A stretch of DNA of 64,000 bases from Cognaticolwellia sediminilitoris (GTDB taxonomy: Bacteria; Pseudomonadota; Gammaproteobacteria; Enterobacterales; Alteromonadaceae), in assembly GCA_002104535.1 (NCBI GenBank), contig NBOG01000004.1, forward strand, positions 186,001 to 250,000. The letters are read 5' to 3'. Of this stretch, positions 25,359 to 35,475 are shown in pieces (within the stretch, counting starts at the first letter, position 1; each line of letters opens with the position of its first letter). The position numbers and the translations under genes were made by a program. A model generated the notes under the pieces. That model had not been told where the DNA came from. It ran no database searches and worked only from the letters and a program-made list of their open reading frames with translations.

Positions 25359-26624
25359 TTAAGCTTGTCCTAGTACCTGTGCTGGCTCAACTTTTGTCGC
25401 ACGCCATGCGGGATAAATAGTGGCAACAAGACTCATTACCAAGGCCGTTATCACGGTATTAACCACGTCTTGCTGACGTAACACAGTTGGTAAATAATCA
25501 ATAAAATAAATATCTGCTGATAAAAACTCAACCGAAAGCATCGACTCTATTGCGCGAATAATTTCGGTCAAATTTAACGAGATTAAAATGCCTAAACTCG
25601 CACCAAGAAAACAACCAAGGATACCGTTCATTAAGCCTTGAAACATGAAGCTCGCCATAATGGTACTTGAATTTGCTCCCATAGTTTTTAATATCGCAAT
25701 ATCTGACTTCTTCTCGTTAACAGCCATAATGAGGGTCGATACGATATTAAAACTGGCCACCGCGATCACCAATACCAAGACAATAAACATGACCAAACGC
25801 ACCAGTTGAATATCATTAAATAAATGACCATGACTTCGCGTCCAATCCACCATATAAACATAAAAGTTAAAGTTATATGCGATGCCTCTTACGATTTGAG
25901 GTGCGGCAAAAACATCTTGAACTTTAAAGCGAATACCTTGCACTTCTCCAGATTGATAACCAAGTAACTGGCTCGCTTTTGCTAAATTAATGAACGCTTG
26001 TGTATCATCTATAGTGCCGCCAAATTTAAATATCCCTACCACTGTTGCTTGCTGAGTCATTGGCACAGGAAATTGTTGGCTTTTGCTGGTTTTACTCTGT
26101 GTAGAAACGGTTGGAGGTAATAAAAGCTGAACTTTATCCCCCACTTTTACCGAAAGCTTACGAGCAATACCTGCCCCGATAACTACTCCATCTTCAAGGT
26201 TTAAATCTTGCCATTTACCTGCGGTCATATATGTAGCAATAGACGAGACTCTTTGCTCAAGCTCGACGTCTACTCCTCGAATTTCAACGCCCTTAAGTGC
26301 TGCAGACTTTTGCATCATACCTTGGGTTTTAATAAACGGCGCAGCGGCAATTACGTTAGGGTTTTGCTCGATTTTGGCAATATTTTCTGGCCATTGTGTT
26401 ATTGGCGAATTAACAGCAACAACTTCGCCATGAGGAACAATTGATAATAAATGCGTCGCTAGGGCTCGTTCAAAGCCATTCATAGCTGAAAGTACGACAA
26501 TAAGTACTGCAACGCCTATGGCAATTCCAATTGTCGAAGACGCCGATATAAATGACGAAAAGCCACTACTTTGTCGACTTCGAACATAGCGCAAGCCGAT
26601 AAATACACTTAACGGTTTTAGCAC
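25359..26624 (-). CDS. lolE: Lipoprotein-releasing system permease LolE/LolC family
   Basis: A 421-residue inner-membrane subunit that extracts lipoproteins for transfer to LolA. The N-terminal IGLRYVRSRQSSGFSSFISASSTIG-type opening leads into the first helix, followed by a large periplasmic MacB-like domain (about 45-265). The C-terminal FtsX block has three helices. It starts with GTG directly next to the lolD stop codon. Third gene of lolC-lolD-lolE, so named E by position. Confidence 0.93.
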   Translation of the reverse strand: MLKPLSVFIGLRYVRSRQSSGFSSFISASSTIGIAIGVAVLIVVLSAMNGFERALATHLLSIVPHGEVVAVNSPITQWPENIAKIEQNPNVIAAAPFIKTQGMMQKSAALKGVEIRGVDVELEQRVSSIATYMTAGKWQDLNLEDGVVIGAGIARKLSVKVGDKVQLLLPPTVSTQSKTSKSQQFPVPMTQQATVVGIFKFGGTIDDTQAFINLAKASQLLGYQSGEVQGIRFKVQDVFAAPQIVRGIAYNFNFYVYMVDWTRSHGHLFNDIQLVRLVMFIVLVLVIAVASFNIVSTLIMAVNEKKSDIAILKTMGANSSTIMASFMFQGLMNGILGCFLGASLGILISLNLTEIIRAIESMLSVEFLSADIYFIDYLPTVLRQQDVVNTVITALVMSLVATIYPAWRATKVEPAQVLGQA

Positions 26625-27473
26625 TTAGCTGTCCTCTCGCTTAACCGCGTCATTACTCTCGTTATTTTTTTCGTTATCCAAGATATAAGGAATTTTATCT
26701 TCAGCAATAAGTGGCTTTAAATGCCCGTTTTCTAAACGTAATTGTCGATCCATTTTTGCTGCTAAAGTTAAATCATGCGTCACGATAACAAAACTGGTAT
26801 TTACCGTACGATTAAGCTCTTTCAACAATTGATAAATCTGCTCTGCCGTATCAAAATCTAAATTCCCAGTTGGCTCATCTGCTAGTACCAGTGACGGTTT
26901 AGTCACCAGGGCGCGAGCGATAGCAACCCGTTGTCGTTCTCCACCAGAAAGCTCTGAAGGACGATGATGACCACGATGTGCTAAACCAACCTGCTCCAGC
27001 ATTGCTTTTGCTAGGCATATCGCGTCTTTTGGTTTATCGCCACGGATCAGCAATGGCATAGCAACATTTTCTTCAGCGGTAAATTCCATCATTAAATGAT
27101 GAAACTGATAAATAAAGCCAATATGCTGATTACGAAATTTTGCCCGTTGTTTTTCAGTTAACTGATGAATATTAACGCCATTGATAAATACTTCACCTGC
27201 GGTTGGTGTATCTAAAGCGCCGGCCAAGTGCAAAAAAGTACTTTTACCACAACCTGAGCTGCCAACTATTGCCACCAATTCACCGGCTTTAACGGCTAAA
27301 TCAAGCTTTGATAATACTTTCGTATCAATAGGCCCTTGTTGATATGACTTACTTAACTGACGGCATTCTAAACCTAAAGCAAGGTTTACCGCTTCCGTAC
27401 TATTTTGCTCGCTATTATTTGTTGTCTTGCTTTTTTTCTCATTAGCCATTTTTTTATTCACTATATTATTCAT
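26625..27473 (-). CDS. lolD: Lipoprotein-releasing system ATPase LolD
   Basis: A 282-residue ABC ATPase powering LolCE. Walker A is GSSGCGKST, the signature [15 protein letters not shown] and Walker [13 protein letters not shown], with the LolD-type [15 protein letters not shown]. It is longer than E. coli LolD because of a hydrophilic N-terminal extension of about 35 residues and a charged C-terminal tail. Its start overlaps the lolC stop by eight bases. Confidence 0.95.
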   Translation of the reverse strand: MNNIVNKKMANEKKSKTTNNSEQNSTEAVNLALGLECRQLSKSYQQGPIDTKVLSKLDLAVKAGELVAIVGSSGCGKSTFLHLAGALDTPTAGEVFINGVNIHQLTEKQRAKFRNQHIGFIYQFHHLMMEFTAEENVAMPLLIRGDKPKDAICLAKAMLEQVGLAHRGHHRPSELSGGERQRVAIARALVTKPSLVLADEPTGNLDFDTAEQIYQLLKELNRTVNTSFVIVTHDLTLAAKMDRQLRLENGHLKPLIAEDKIPYILDNEKNNESNDAVKREDS

Positions 27474-28686
27474 TTCTCAGCACGTCCGCAGGTTGTGTCT
27501 GCGCTGCGCGGTAAGCGGGGTAAAGTGTCGCAACAAAACTCATGGTTAATGCAGAAACAACAATGACGACTATATTTGCAGTATCAATAGAGATAGGTAA
27601 CTCTTGCCCTGCGCCTAATAAGTTCACGCCTGCCATGGTAAAAATACTATTTAGATTTAAAGTTAATAACACGCCAAGCGTCACGCCTAAAATAACGCCC
27701 CACAAACCATTAGTTATGCCTTGAGTAATAAAGATTTTCATAATACCGCTGCGGTCTAAACCAAGCGTTTGTAAGATGCTAATTTCACCTTGCTTATCTA
27801 TCACCACCATCACTAAGGCAGAAACAATATTAAATGCAGCAACGGCTACGATTAAACTAAGCATGAGCCACATCATGTTTTTTTCCATGCTAACCGCAGC
27901 AAACAAAGCGCCTTGGCTTTCCTGCCAACTAACAAACTTATAATCTGGATATTTTTCAGCTAACTCTTTAATAACCGATTGTGCTTTAAAAGCATCAGTT
28001 AAATATAATCTTAATTGATTTACTCCATCACCTTTTTCTCTGTGCAGTTTTGCCCCAGCCTTAATATCGATAAATACCATCGCTTCATCTACTTGCGAGC
28101 CAACATTAAACAAACCAACAATAGTAAACGTACGTTGCACGGGCACACGCCCCATGGGGGTAAATATGGTTTTGTTAGGTAGTGTTAAACGCACAACATC
28201 GCCTAAGCCGACATTTAATTTCCGCGCTAATGCTTGCCCTAGCACTATGCTAAATGGTTGGCTGTTTAAGTGGGCTAACTGGCCATATTCCATCGACTTA
28301 TTAATAATATTGTGCTGTTCAAATTCTGGCATAATGCCATGAACTAAAACACCTTGCAGCGCAGTCTTAGATTGAATTAATGCTTCACTTTCTTGAAAAG
28401 GAGTGACTTGGCTAACGTCTTCGAGCGCTAAAATATCGCGCTGTAAATTGCGCCAATTTTTAAGTTGAGATTGCTGTTGCGACATAAGTACATGTGGAAC
28501 TAAACCTAAAACACGGCGTTTTTGCTCTTGCTCTAAGCCATCCATAACAGAAACAACCGTGATCAAAGAAGCAACCCCGAGCACAATACCAATGATGGAG
28601 AAAAAAGTAATAAATGAGACAAAACCTTTTCTTTGACTGCTACGGCTATATCTTAATCCGATGTAAACACTAACTGGTTGAAACAT
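27466..28686 (-). CDS. lolC: Lipoprotein-releasing system permease LolC family
   Basis: About 406 residues when started at [15 protein letters not shown] (28686), the standard family N-terminus; the frame runs 21 codons further upstream. The helix near residues 25-45 ([18 protein letters not shown]) is followed by a periplasmic MacB-like domain and three C-terminal FtsX helices. Partner of LolE and LolD. First gene of the operon, divergent from the M13 peptidase gene. Confidence 0.94.
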   Translation of the reverse strand: MFQPVSVYIGLRYSRSSQRKGFVSFITFFSIIGIVLGVASLITVVSVMDGLEQEQKRRVLGLVPHVLMSQQQSQLKNWRNLQRDILALEDVSQVTPFQESEALIQSKTALQGVLVHGIMPEFEQHNIINKSMEYGQLAHLNSQPFSIVLGQALARKLNVGLGDVVRLTLPNKTIFTPMGRVPVQRTFTIVGLFNVGSQVDEAMVFIDIKAGAKLHREKGDGVNQLRLYLTDAFKAQSVIKELAEKYPDYKFVSWQESQGALFAAVSMEKNMMWLMLSLIVAVAAFNIVSALVMVVIDKQGEISILQTLGLDRSGIMKIFITQGITNGLWGVILGVTLGVLLTLNLNSIFTMAGVNLLGAGQELPISIDTANIVVIVVSALTMSFVATLYPAYRAAQTQPADVLRNE

Positions 28687-29100
28687 TAAGTCTTTCTTAT
28701 TGGTAATTAGAATTGATAATTTTGAGCGTAAAATCATAGCACAGCTCATGAGGATATATCTTCAGACTTTTTAACTTTTTCACATCAACAATAAATGTAA
28801 CAAAAAGTTATGAATTTTGACGGCAGGGTTTATTCAAACAAAAAACAAACTTAACAAATTAGCCTAGTTATAATGCGCTATTCAGCCAATTAGTCATTTG
28901 CAAATCAGTCAATAGCCTTGATTTTTTATTCCATCAATTCAATGCTGTAAATCTTAACATACAGAAAAAGTTAACCAAATGTTATAAAAGCTTCATTTAT
29001 CCTAGTAAAACTGTCTATTAGTCTTTAATATCAGATTACTTTTGTAAAGCTGTACAGCCTAACAATTTAAACTAAATCTACAATAAATCGTGAGTATTCA
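28687..29100. other. Intergenic region between lolC and the M13 peptidase
   Basis: About 410 AT-rich bases carrying the promoters of two divergent genes. I see no small gene, repeat or RNA. Confidence 0.5.
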
Positions 29101-31167
29101 ATGAAGAAAATAATAACAAGTGCAGTTTGCACATCTTTACTATTAATTGCTGGCTGTAATGAGAGCACTAACACTACTAAAACAGTTGAAGCGCCTGCTA
29201 TGCAAAAAACAGCATTAGCATCAGGTATTGATAAAGCCAATATGGATTTATCAGTTCGTCCTCAAGACAACTTCTACCGTTACGTTAATGGTGCTTGGTT
29301 AAATTCAAATGAAATTCCAGGTGACAAAACCTCAATTGGTTCTTTTTACGACTTACGTGACGAAGCTGATGATAATGTAAAAGCCATTATTGAAGAACTT
29401 GCTGAAACTAAAAACTTAAAAATGGGTAGTGACGAGCAAAAAGTTGCTGATTTGTTTCGCTCATTTATGGATATCGAGACTCGCAACACCCTTGGTACAG
29501 CTCCAGTTCAAGCGATTTTTGATCGCATCAATTCATTGAAAGATAAAAATGAATTAGCCGCATTTTTTGGTGAAAACCAAAAGATTGGTGTCAGTAGCCC
29601 ATTAGCATTTTATATCAGTGTAGATGCTAAAGATTCGACACGTTATGCCACACATGTATGGCAAAGTGGTCTTGGCTTACCGGACCGTGATTATTACTTT
29701 AATGAAGCCGACCGCTTTGCAAAATTACGCGAAGGTTACGTTGCTCACATTGAAAACATGTTCAATTTAGCGGGATTAAAAAACGGTAAAGCTGCTGCAC
29801 AAAAAATTATGGCGCTTGAAACCAAGTTGGCAGGCTACCATTGGACTAAGGTTGAATCTCGTGACAGCACTAAACGTTATAACAAATTTAATGTTAGCGA
29901 TTTAAACACTGTTACTGATGCATTTAACTGGGCAACTTATTTAGAAGCACAAGGTGTTGCTGCACAAAAAGACTTAATCATTAACCAACCATCGTTTGTA
30001 AAAGGTTTTGGCGAAACTTTTGCTGCTACGCCTCTAGCTGATTGGCAGACATACTTGACTTTCCACACCTTAAGTAACTTTGCAAGCTCATTAACTGCCG
30101 ACATCGACAATGAAAATTTTGATTTTTATTCAAAACAATTAAGTGGTCGTGAAGAACAACGTCCAATGTGGAAACGTGGCGTTTCAGTAGTAAATAGCAA
30201 TTTAGGTGAAGTTATCGGTAAAGTTTATGTTAGCCGTCACTTTAAACCAGAAGCTAAAACACGCATGACTCAATTAGTTGAAAATTTACGTGGCGCATAT
30301 GGCGCAAGTATCGACGAACTTGAATGGATGTCTGATGCAACTAAAAAAGCAGCACACGTAAAACTTGCCAGCTTTGATCCTAAAATTGGTTATCCTGACA
30401 AATGGGAAGACTACTCATCATTAGTGATTAAAAGTGATGACTTGGTTGGTAACAAAATGCGTTCGGGCATAGTTTCTCATGAAAAAGAAGTCGCTAAACT
30501 CGGCGGGCCTATTGATCGTCAAGAATGGGGCATGACACCACAAACGGTTAATGCTTATTACAATCCAACTAAAAATGAGATTGTATTTCCAGCTGCGATT
30601 TTACAACCACCATTTTTTAACTTAGCTGCAGATGACGCCGTGAACTACGGTGGTATTGGTGCTGTTATTGGTCATGAAATGGGCCACGGCTTTGATGACC
30701 AAGGCAGTAAATACGACGGTGACGGTAACATGCGTAACTGGTGGACTGATGAAGATTTAGCCGCGTTTAAAGTGCGTGCTGATAACTTAGTTGCTCAATA
30801 TGACGGCTATGCTGTATTTGATGACTTAAACGTCAATGGTTCGTTAACATTAGGCGAAAACATTGGTGATTTATCTGGTGTAACTATCGCTTATAAAGCT
30901 TACAAAGCATCATTAAATGGTAAAGAAGCGCCAGTAATTGATGGACTAACCGGCGATCAACGTTTCTTTATGGGCTATGCGCAAGTTTGGCGTGTGAAAA
31001 TGGTTGAAAAATCATTACGTAACCGTGTTGCCACTGACCCTCATTCACCTGGTGAATTCCGTGCGTTAGGTTCATTATCAAACATGCCTGAATTTTATCG
31101 TGCGTTTGACGTTAAAGAAGGTGACGCTATGTATATCGCTCCTGAAAAACGCGTTAAAATTTGGTAA
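29101..31167 (+). CDS. pepO: M13-family metallopeptidase (PepO/neprilysin-like), lipoprotein
   Basis: A 688-residue zinc endopeptidase. The lipobox IAGC (about residues 16-19) gives an outer-membrane or periplasmic lipoprotein. The N-terminal M13 domain includes NFYRYVNGAWL, and NAYYNPTKNEIVFPA precedes the active site. GHEMGH (HExxH near residue 525) and GENIGDLSG (ENxxD, third zinc ligand) complete the centre. Such enzymes cut short peptides. A terminator follows at 31221. Confidence 0.95.
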   Translation: MKKIITSAVCTSLLLIAGCNESTNTTKTVEAPAMQKTALASGIDKANMDLSVRPQDNFYRYVNGAWLNSNEIPGDKTSIGSFYDLRDEADDNVKAIIEELAETKNLKMGSDEQKVADLFRSFMDIETRNTLGTAPVQAIFDRINSLKDKNELAAFFGENQKIGVSSPLAFYISVDAKDSTRYATHVWQSGLGLPDRDYYFNEADRFAKLREGYVAHIENMFNLAGLKNGKAAAQKIMALETKLAGYHWTKVESRDSTKRYNKFNVSDLNTVTDAFNWATYLEAQGVAAQKDLIINQPSFVKGFGETFAATPLADWQTYLTFHTLSNFASSLTADIDNENFDFYSKQLSGREEQRPMWKRGVSVVNSNLGEVIGKVYVSRHFKPEAKTRMTQLVENLRGAYGASIDELEWMSDATKKAAHVKLASFDPKIGYPDKWEDYSSLVIKSDDLVGNKMRSGIVSHEKEVAKLGGPIDRQEWGMTPQTVNAYYNPTKNEIVFPAAILQPPFFNLAADDAVNYGGIGAVIGHEMGHGFDDQGSKYDGDGNMRNWWTDEDLAAFKVRADNLVAQYDGYAVFDDLNVNGSLTLGENIGDLSGVTIAYKAYKASLNGKEAPVIDGLTGDQRFFMGYAQVWRVKMVEKSLRNRVATDPHSPGEFRALGSLSNMPEFYRAFDVKEGDAMYIAPEKRVKIW

Positions 31168-31220
31168 TAATTATCAGTTAAGCTGACGATTAACACTATA
31201 TTAAAAATAGTGGCTGAAAT

Positions 31221-31247
31221 AAAAAAGGAGCGTTAGCTCCTTTTTTG
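31221..31247 (+). terminator. Rho-independent terminator after the M13 peptidase
   Basis: AAAAAAGGAGC-GTTA-GCTCCTTTTTT: a perfect stem with a four-base loop and a T-run. Confidence 0.92.
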
Positions 31248-31349
31248 CTATCTATCGTTGCTCACCTAGAACGGTTTTCGTTGTAAAGCAGTAGAGTTAT
31301 CCGTAAAATCAGTTGCTTATTAAGCGATACCTTTAGCCATAGGCAACGT

Positions 31350-31480
31350 GTTAGTAGTTATAGACCTTAGGCTAATTTATAGGGAACACGGTTAAATACC
31401 GTGACTGTACCCGCAACTGTAAGTAGCAAATGAAATGCTATGAGTCAGGACACCTAGTATCAATCTAAACACATAAAAGA
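31350..31480 (+). promoter_or_regulatory. Cobalamin riboswitch
   Basis: Core consensus pieces are present in order: AGGGAACACGGT and ACCGTGACTGTACCCGCAAC (31381-31417), then ATGAGTCAGGACACC (about 31439-31454, the B12-box region). Boundaries are approximate. It precedes the B12 uptake operon and should repress it when adenosylcobalamin is plentiful. About 190 bases separate the core from the first transporter gene. Confidence 0.93.
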
Positions 31481-31596
31481 ACACCGTGCGGGAATACACG
31501 TGAGTTACTTCTGTCTTGACGACATTCGTATCCCAAATTGCTGCACTGAAGTAGATATTTTTCAAAAATAAACAGTTGAATTAACCTTAGGCCGCA

Positions 31597-31668
31597 ATGA
31601 AAATATATTCTTTGTACATCAACGACCAGATTCTGTTCAGTGCTTACTTAACGCTAGGCGAATTTTGA
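31597..31668 (+). CDS. Possible 23-codon leader ORF before btuD
   Basis: ATG at 31597, preceded by TTAGG about six bases upstream, opens a 23-residue frame (MKIYSLYINDQILFSAYLTL...). It ends in TGA whose last base is the A of the btuD ATG. This overlap suggests translational coupling. It may be a leader peptide, a decayed gene end or chance. Confidence 0.35.
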   Translation: MKIYSLYINDQILFSAYLTLGEF

Positions 31669-32489
31669 TGTCTCATTTACTCAGTGTTGGCGCATTATCG
31701 TGGCAGGTTGATAAAAAGAGTATTCTCAATGACATTTCATTCGATTTAACTAGTGGTGATATCGTTGGTATTATCGGGCCAAATGGTGCAGGAAAAACGT
31801 CATTACTAAAGTGTTTGTTAAACCAACACAAAAACTGGCAAGGTGAAATCACCTTAAATCATAAGCCATTAAAACAACACAAACCGCATGAATTAGCACA
31901 AATATTTGCTTTAGTGGGACAAAACTCTCCTCCTATATTTGATCTGAAAGTTTATGATGTAGTCAGAATGGGTTTATTACCCTATAAAGCCTTGTTTGCC
32001 AGTGACAATCATCGTGATAAAGCAGATATCATTCAGGCGTTAGAAAAAGTCGGTTTAGCCGACTGTAAAAATCAATTTTTTAATACTTTGTCTGGCGGAG
32101 AACAACAGCGTGTATTAATTGCGAAAGCGCTAGTGCAGAAAGCAAAAATACTGGTCCTAGACGAACCGACCAATCACTTAGATATTTTCTATCAGCATCA
32201 AATATTACAACTGGTAAAAGCCTTAAATATCACTGTGATAATGACCATACACGATCTAAATTTAGCCGCCCATTACTGCAACAGATTACTATTATTAGAC
32301 CATGGGAACTTGATCAGTAACAACAGCGTCGATAAAGTGCTAAACCCTGAAACATTAACGCAGGTGTTTGGTTTGCCCTGCTATCGTGATGACGACCAAC
32401 AAAACCATGTGCCGAGAGTATATTTCTCACCAATGCCAGCAACTCAGCAAGTAGAACTTCATAACCAAAAGCAGGGTGAGCATTCGTGA
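31668..32489 (+). CDS. btuD: Vitamin B12/corrinoid ABC transporter ATPase
   Basis: About 273 residues. Walker A GPNGAGKTS, signature LSGGEQQRVLIAKAL and Walker B ILVLDEPTNHLD mark an ABC ATPase of the iron-siderophore/B12 class. Substrate assignment rests on the upstream cobalamin riboswitch and the neighbouring adenosyltransferase. I start at ATG 31668; a TTG at 31665 is also in frame. Its stop overlaps the GTG start of the permease gene by four bases. Confidence 0.9.
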   Translation: MSHLLSVGALSWQVDKKSILNDISFDLTSGDIVGIIGPNGAGKTSLLKCLLNQHKNWQGEITLNHKPLKQHKPHELAQIFALVGQNSPPIFDLKVYDVVRMGLLPYKALFASDNHRDKADIIQALEKVGLADCKNQFFNTLSGGEQQRVLIAKALVQKAKILVLDEPTNHLDIFYQHQILQLVKALNITVIMTIHDLNLAAHYCNRLLLLDHGNLISNNSVDKVLNPETLTQVFGLPCYRDDDQQNHVPRVYFSPMPATQQVELHNQKQGEHS

Positions 32490-33493
32490 TTAACCTTAAA
32501 GCTATTAAAGGTAAAAACGGTTGGATATTTGCCTGCCTTATTATTGTTACGCTTGTATCAATTGTAATATCAATGACCGTTGGGCCTGCAAAAATTAGTT
32601 ATGGTGACATTTTTCAATGTGTTGTTAATACCTGCAACTCACCAATGCAAGACATGGTGATTTGGCAAATCCGTATCCCGCGGGTTTTAGTAGGCTTAGT
32701 CGCAGGCATGGGCTTAGCTTGTGCGGGGGCTATTTTACAAAATGTGACCCGTAACCCGCTCGCTGACCCCTATTTATTCGGTATTATATCCGGTGCTGGT
32801 TTAGGGGCGACAATCGCAATTTTAATATTACCTAATCAACAAACACTGGCCCTGCCTTTAGCAGCATTTCTAGGCGCACTATTTTCAGTGGTAATAGTTT
32901 TTGGTATTGCCACTTTACTGCGAAATATGAATCATTTGTTGTTAACCGGAGTGGCGGTTTCATTTATGCTTGGCTCTATCAGCCACTTTATACTTTACCT
33001 TGGCGACCCTTTTGCCACTAATAGAGTTATTTTTTGGCTAATGGGTAGTTTGACCCGAGTTGAAATGTTCCATTTTTATTTGATTGCTGCCATGGTTGTT
33101 ATTACATTACTGACTATTTTTGCTTTGCATCGACAAATAGATGCCTTATTGCTTGGCGATGAAAGTGCCGAAAGTCTCGGCGTAAACGTAAATAAACTTA
33201 GATTAATACTGTTAGCGTTATGCGCAGCAGTAACGGCTACCATTGTCGCCTATTGCGGTGGTATTGGCTTTGTCGGCCTGATGATCCCACATATAGTTAG
33301 ACAACTTGTGGGCGTAACCACCATGCCGCTAATCATAGGTTCAGCACTAGTAGGTGGTTGCTTTTTAGTCTGGGTCGACGTTTTAGCGCGTAGTGCGCTT
33401 GATAATGTTGAAATACCTATTGGTATCATCACATCGGCCATTGGTAGTATTTTCTTTTTAGCGATCATGTATCGCACCCGTAAAACAGGATAA
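32486..33493 (+). CDS. btuC: Vitamin B12 ABC transporter permease (FecCD family)
   Basis: 335 residues with nine to ten membrane helices. FecCD signatures are IRIPRVLVGLVAGMGLACAG, LQNVTRNPLADPYLFGI, SLGVNV and FVGLMIPHIVRQLVG. GTG start inside the btuD stop (GTGA). Forms the inner-membrane channel with BtuD and receives cobalamin from the binding protein at 34137. Confidence 0.92.
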   Translation: MINLKAIKGKNGWIFACLIIVTLVSIVISMTVGPAKISYGDIFQCVVNTCNSPMQDMVIWQIRIPRVLVGLVAGMGLACAGAILQNVTRNPLADPYLFGIISGAGLGATIAILILPNQQTLALPLAAFLGALFSVVIVFGIATLLRNMNHLLLTGVAVSFMLGSISHFILYLGDPFATNRVIFWLMGSLTRVEMFHFYLIAAMVVITLLTIFALHRQIDALLLGDESAESLGVNVNKLRLILLALCAAVTATIVAYCGGIGFVGLMIPHIVRQLVGVTTMPLIIGSALVGGCFLVWVDVLARSALDNVEIPIGIITSAIGSIFFLAIMYRTRKTG

Positions 33494-33498
33494 TTCAG

Positions 33499-34104
33499 AT
33501 GACAACAGAAACAGATAAAACACAAAAACATCAAGAACGTATGCAACGTCTGAAAGAAAAAGTGGATGCCCGCATCAATGCTGCTCAAGAAGAGCGCGGC
33601 TTACTCATTGTTATTACCGGTAACGGTAAAGGTAAATCAACGTCAGGTTTTGGCACGTTAACGCGCGCCGTTGGCCATGGTTATAAAGCAGCTGCAATGC
33701 AATTTATCAAAGGTGATTGGGCTTGTGGTGAACGTAATTTATTAGAAGCTAATGGCGTTGAATTTCATGTCATGGCGACAGGTTTTACTTGGGATACTCA
33801 AGATAAATCTAAAGATATCGCTGCAGCAACAAAAGTATGGGCAGAAGCGAAACGCTTACTCAAAGATGACAGTGTTGACGTTATTTTACTTGATGAATTA
33901 ACCTATATGTTGTCATACAAATACCTTGATTTAGATGAAGTCATGGAAGCAATTATTAACCGACCAGCAAAACAACATGTAATCGTCACAGGTCGTGCTT
34001 GTCATAGAAGCCTAATCGAATTAGCCGACACCGTCAGCGAAGTACAACCATTAAAACATGCCTTTGATAATGGTATTAAAGCGCAAAAAGGCATCGACTG
34101 GTAA
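33499..34104 (+). CDS. cobO: Cob(I)yrinic acid a,c-diamide adenosyltransferase
   Basis: 201 residues of the CobO/BtuR family. The P-loop is VITGNGKGKSTSGFGT, near residue 35. Other motifs are QFIKGDWACGERNLL, VDVILLDELTYML and HVIVTGRACHRSLIELAD. It adds the 5'-deoxyadenosyl group to imported corrinoid in the cytoplasm, producing the ligand that the upstream riboswitch senses. Six bases after btuC; the order is transporter, adenosyltransferase, binding protein. Confidence 0.94.
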   Translation: MTTETDKTQKHQERMQRLKEKVDARINAAQEERGLLIVITGNGKGKSTSGFGTLTRAVGHGYKAAAMQFIKGDWACGERNLLEANGVEFHVMATGFTWDTQDKSKDIAAATKVWAEAKRLLKDDSVDVILLDELTYMLSYKYLDLDEVMEAIINRPAKQHVIVTGRACHRSLIELADTVSEVQPLKHAFDNGIKAQKGIDW

Positions 34105-34136
34105 ATTTGTCGAGTAATTAGGGAAGGATTCAAGCA

Positions 34137-35036
34137 ATGGCAAGTGGAAATTATATGAAGGTATTGTCATATTTGGCGGTAATATTAGTCAGCTTTACTG
34201 CTACAAAAGCACTAGCAACTAATATTAAACATAACCTGCAAGAAAGTACGCCTCTGCCGCGTATTATTGCGCTTTCACCTCATATTGTTGAAATGTTATT
34301 TACAATCGGGGCTGGCCAACAGATTATCGCAACCACTGATCATACTGACTACCCAGCAGCGGCAACAAAAATCCCTAAAATTGGCACTTCTTCACGTATC
34401 CAGCTCGAGCGGGTTATTGAACTACAACCCGATCTCATTATTGCCTGGGAAAGTGGTAACCCGAGTGATGAATTAGCTCGAATTAAGCAATTAGGTTTTA
34501 AAGTTATCTATTCTCAGCCAGATACGTTCGAAGATGTTGCTAAAGAGCTAAGGTTATTTGGCCAACTGACTGGCCATAGTGAAAAAGCCGAAGAAATTGC
34601 CGATAAATTTTTAGTTGATTTATCGAACATCAAACAGCAATTTGCCAATAAATCCGCCATTATTGGTTTTTATGAGGTATGGTCTAGGCCACTAACCACA
34701 ATCGCAGAAGGTAGTTGGCCACAACAATTTTTAGATATATGTGGCATTAATAACCCATTTGCTCAAGCAAGGGTCGGCTACCCACAAATAAACATTGAGC
34801 AAGTATTGCAAGCCAATGTCGGCGTTATAATACAACCTCTGGCAAAAAAACAAACTGATGAAAACAGCTATAATTGGCAAAAGTGGCCAGTGGTACCGGC
34901 GGTAAAACATCAACAAATGATCACTATCGATGCCGATGTTATTCACCGCATGACGACTCGCAGTTTAAGTGCCCTTCTCGATTTATGCCAACAAGCTGAA
35001 AAATCTAGGCAATATTATCAGCAAGCCGATAGCTAA
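34137..35036 (+). CDS. btuF: Cobalamin-binding periplasmic protein (BtuF-like)
   Basis: 299 residues with a signal peptide (MKVLSYLAVILVSFTATKALA) after a short N-terminal extension. The class III binding-protein fold is shown by PRIIALSPHIVEMLFTIGAG, then TDHTDYP and LQPDLIIAWESGN in the N-lobe. VIIQPLAKK and HRMTTRSLSALLDLCQQ lie in the C-lobe. AAGGA lies about eight bases before the ATG. Delivers B12 to BtuCD. Last gene of the riboswitch operon; no TonB-dependent receptor is in this cluster. Confidence 0.9.
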   Translation: MASGNYMKVLSYLAVILVSFTATKALATNIKHNLQESTPLPRIIALSPHIVEMLFTIGAGQQIIATTDHTDYPAAATKIPKIGTSSRIQLERVIELQPDLIIAWESGNPSDELARIKQLGFKVIYSQPDTFEDVAKELRLFGQLTGHSEKAEEIADKFLVDLSNIKQQFANKSAIIGFYEVWSRPLTTIAEGSWPQQFLDICGINNPFAQARVGYPQINIEQVLQANVGVIIQPLAKKQTDENSYNWQKWPVVPAVKHQQMITIDADVIHRMTTRSLSALLDLCQQAEKSRQYYQQADS

Positions 35037-35157
35037 TTAACCAAGGCTAAGTCAGCAAGAAGTTTTAGAATTCATTTAATTTATTAGTTCATCTGGCAAA
35101 GCAAACTGTAATCCATCGGTAATTAACATTACTTTTACTCAAGCGATTAATAAACTT

Positions 35158-35475
35158 ATGGCGTTAAAAGCAGACTTTAGTCATTTCCTCAACGAGAACG
35201 GTAAAGTACACTCGCTTACTGAACAAGCGAGTATGGTATTCACCTTTTTGAAGAAAATTGTTTCCGCAGTGACTTTTGAAATTGAACAACCGATTATTGA
35301 GGTTGATTTACAATGCAGTACTCGAGCAAATGACCTTACCTGTACAGGTAGCATCGACGCTTCTTGCCCAGACCTAACTATAATACATTGGCATTGTGAT
35401 AGCTGTGAAGCTTCAGGCACCATTACTAATTGGCAAGGTAGTATGTGGGATAATACCAAACCTACCATTCATTAA
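35158..35475 (+). CDS. Conserved hypothetical protein with CxxC and C-terminal WQGSMWD
   Basis: 105 residues, soluble. The C-terminal pattern IIHWHCDSCEASGTITNWQG followed by SMWD is one I associate with a widespread uncharacterised proteobacterial family. It has a CxxC in a WxCxxC context and further Cys at CTGSIDASC, so a metal or redox site is possible. Function not known. An open frame exists on the other strand, but the Cys/Trp pattern favours this one. Confidence 0.7.
   Translation: MALKADFSHFLNENGKVHSLTEQASMVFTFLKKIVSAVTFEIEQPIIEVDLQCSTRANDLTCTGSIDASCPDLTIIHWHCDSCEASGTITNWQGSMWDNTKPTIH

Noticed and set aside
35181-35468. Open frame on the minus strand opposite the 105-aa gene
   Set aside because: The plus-strand product has a conserved Cys/Trp pattern and the minus product has none; treated as a shadow.
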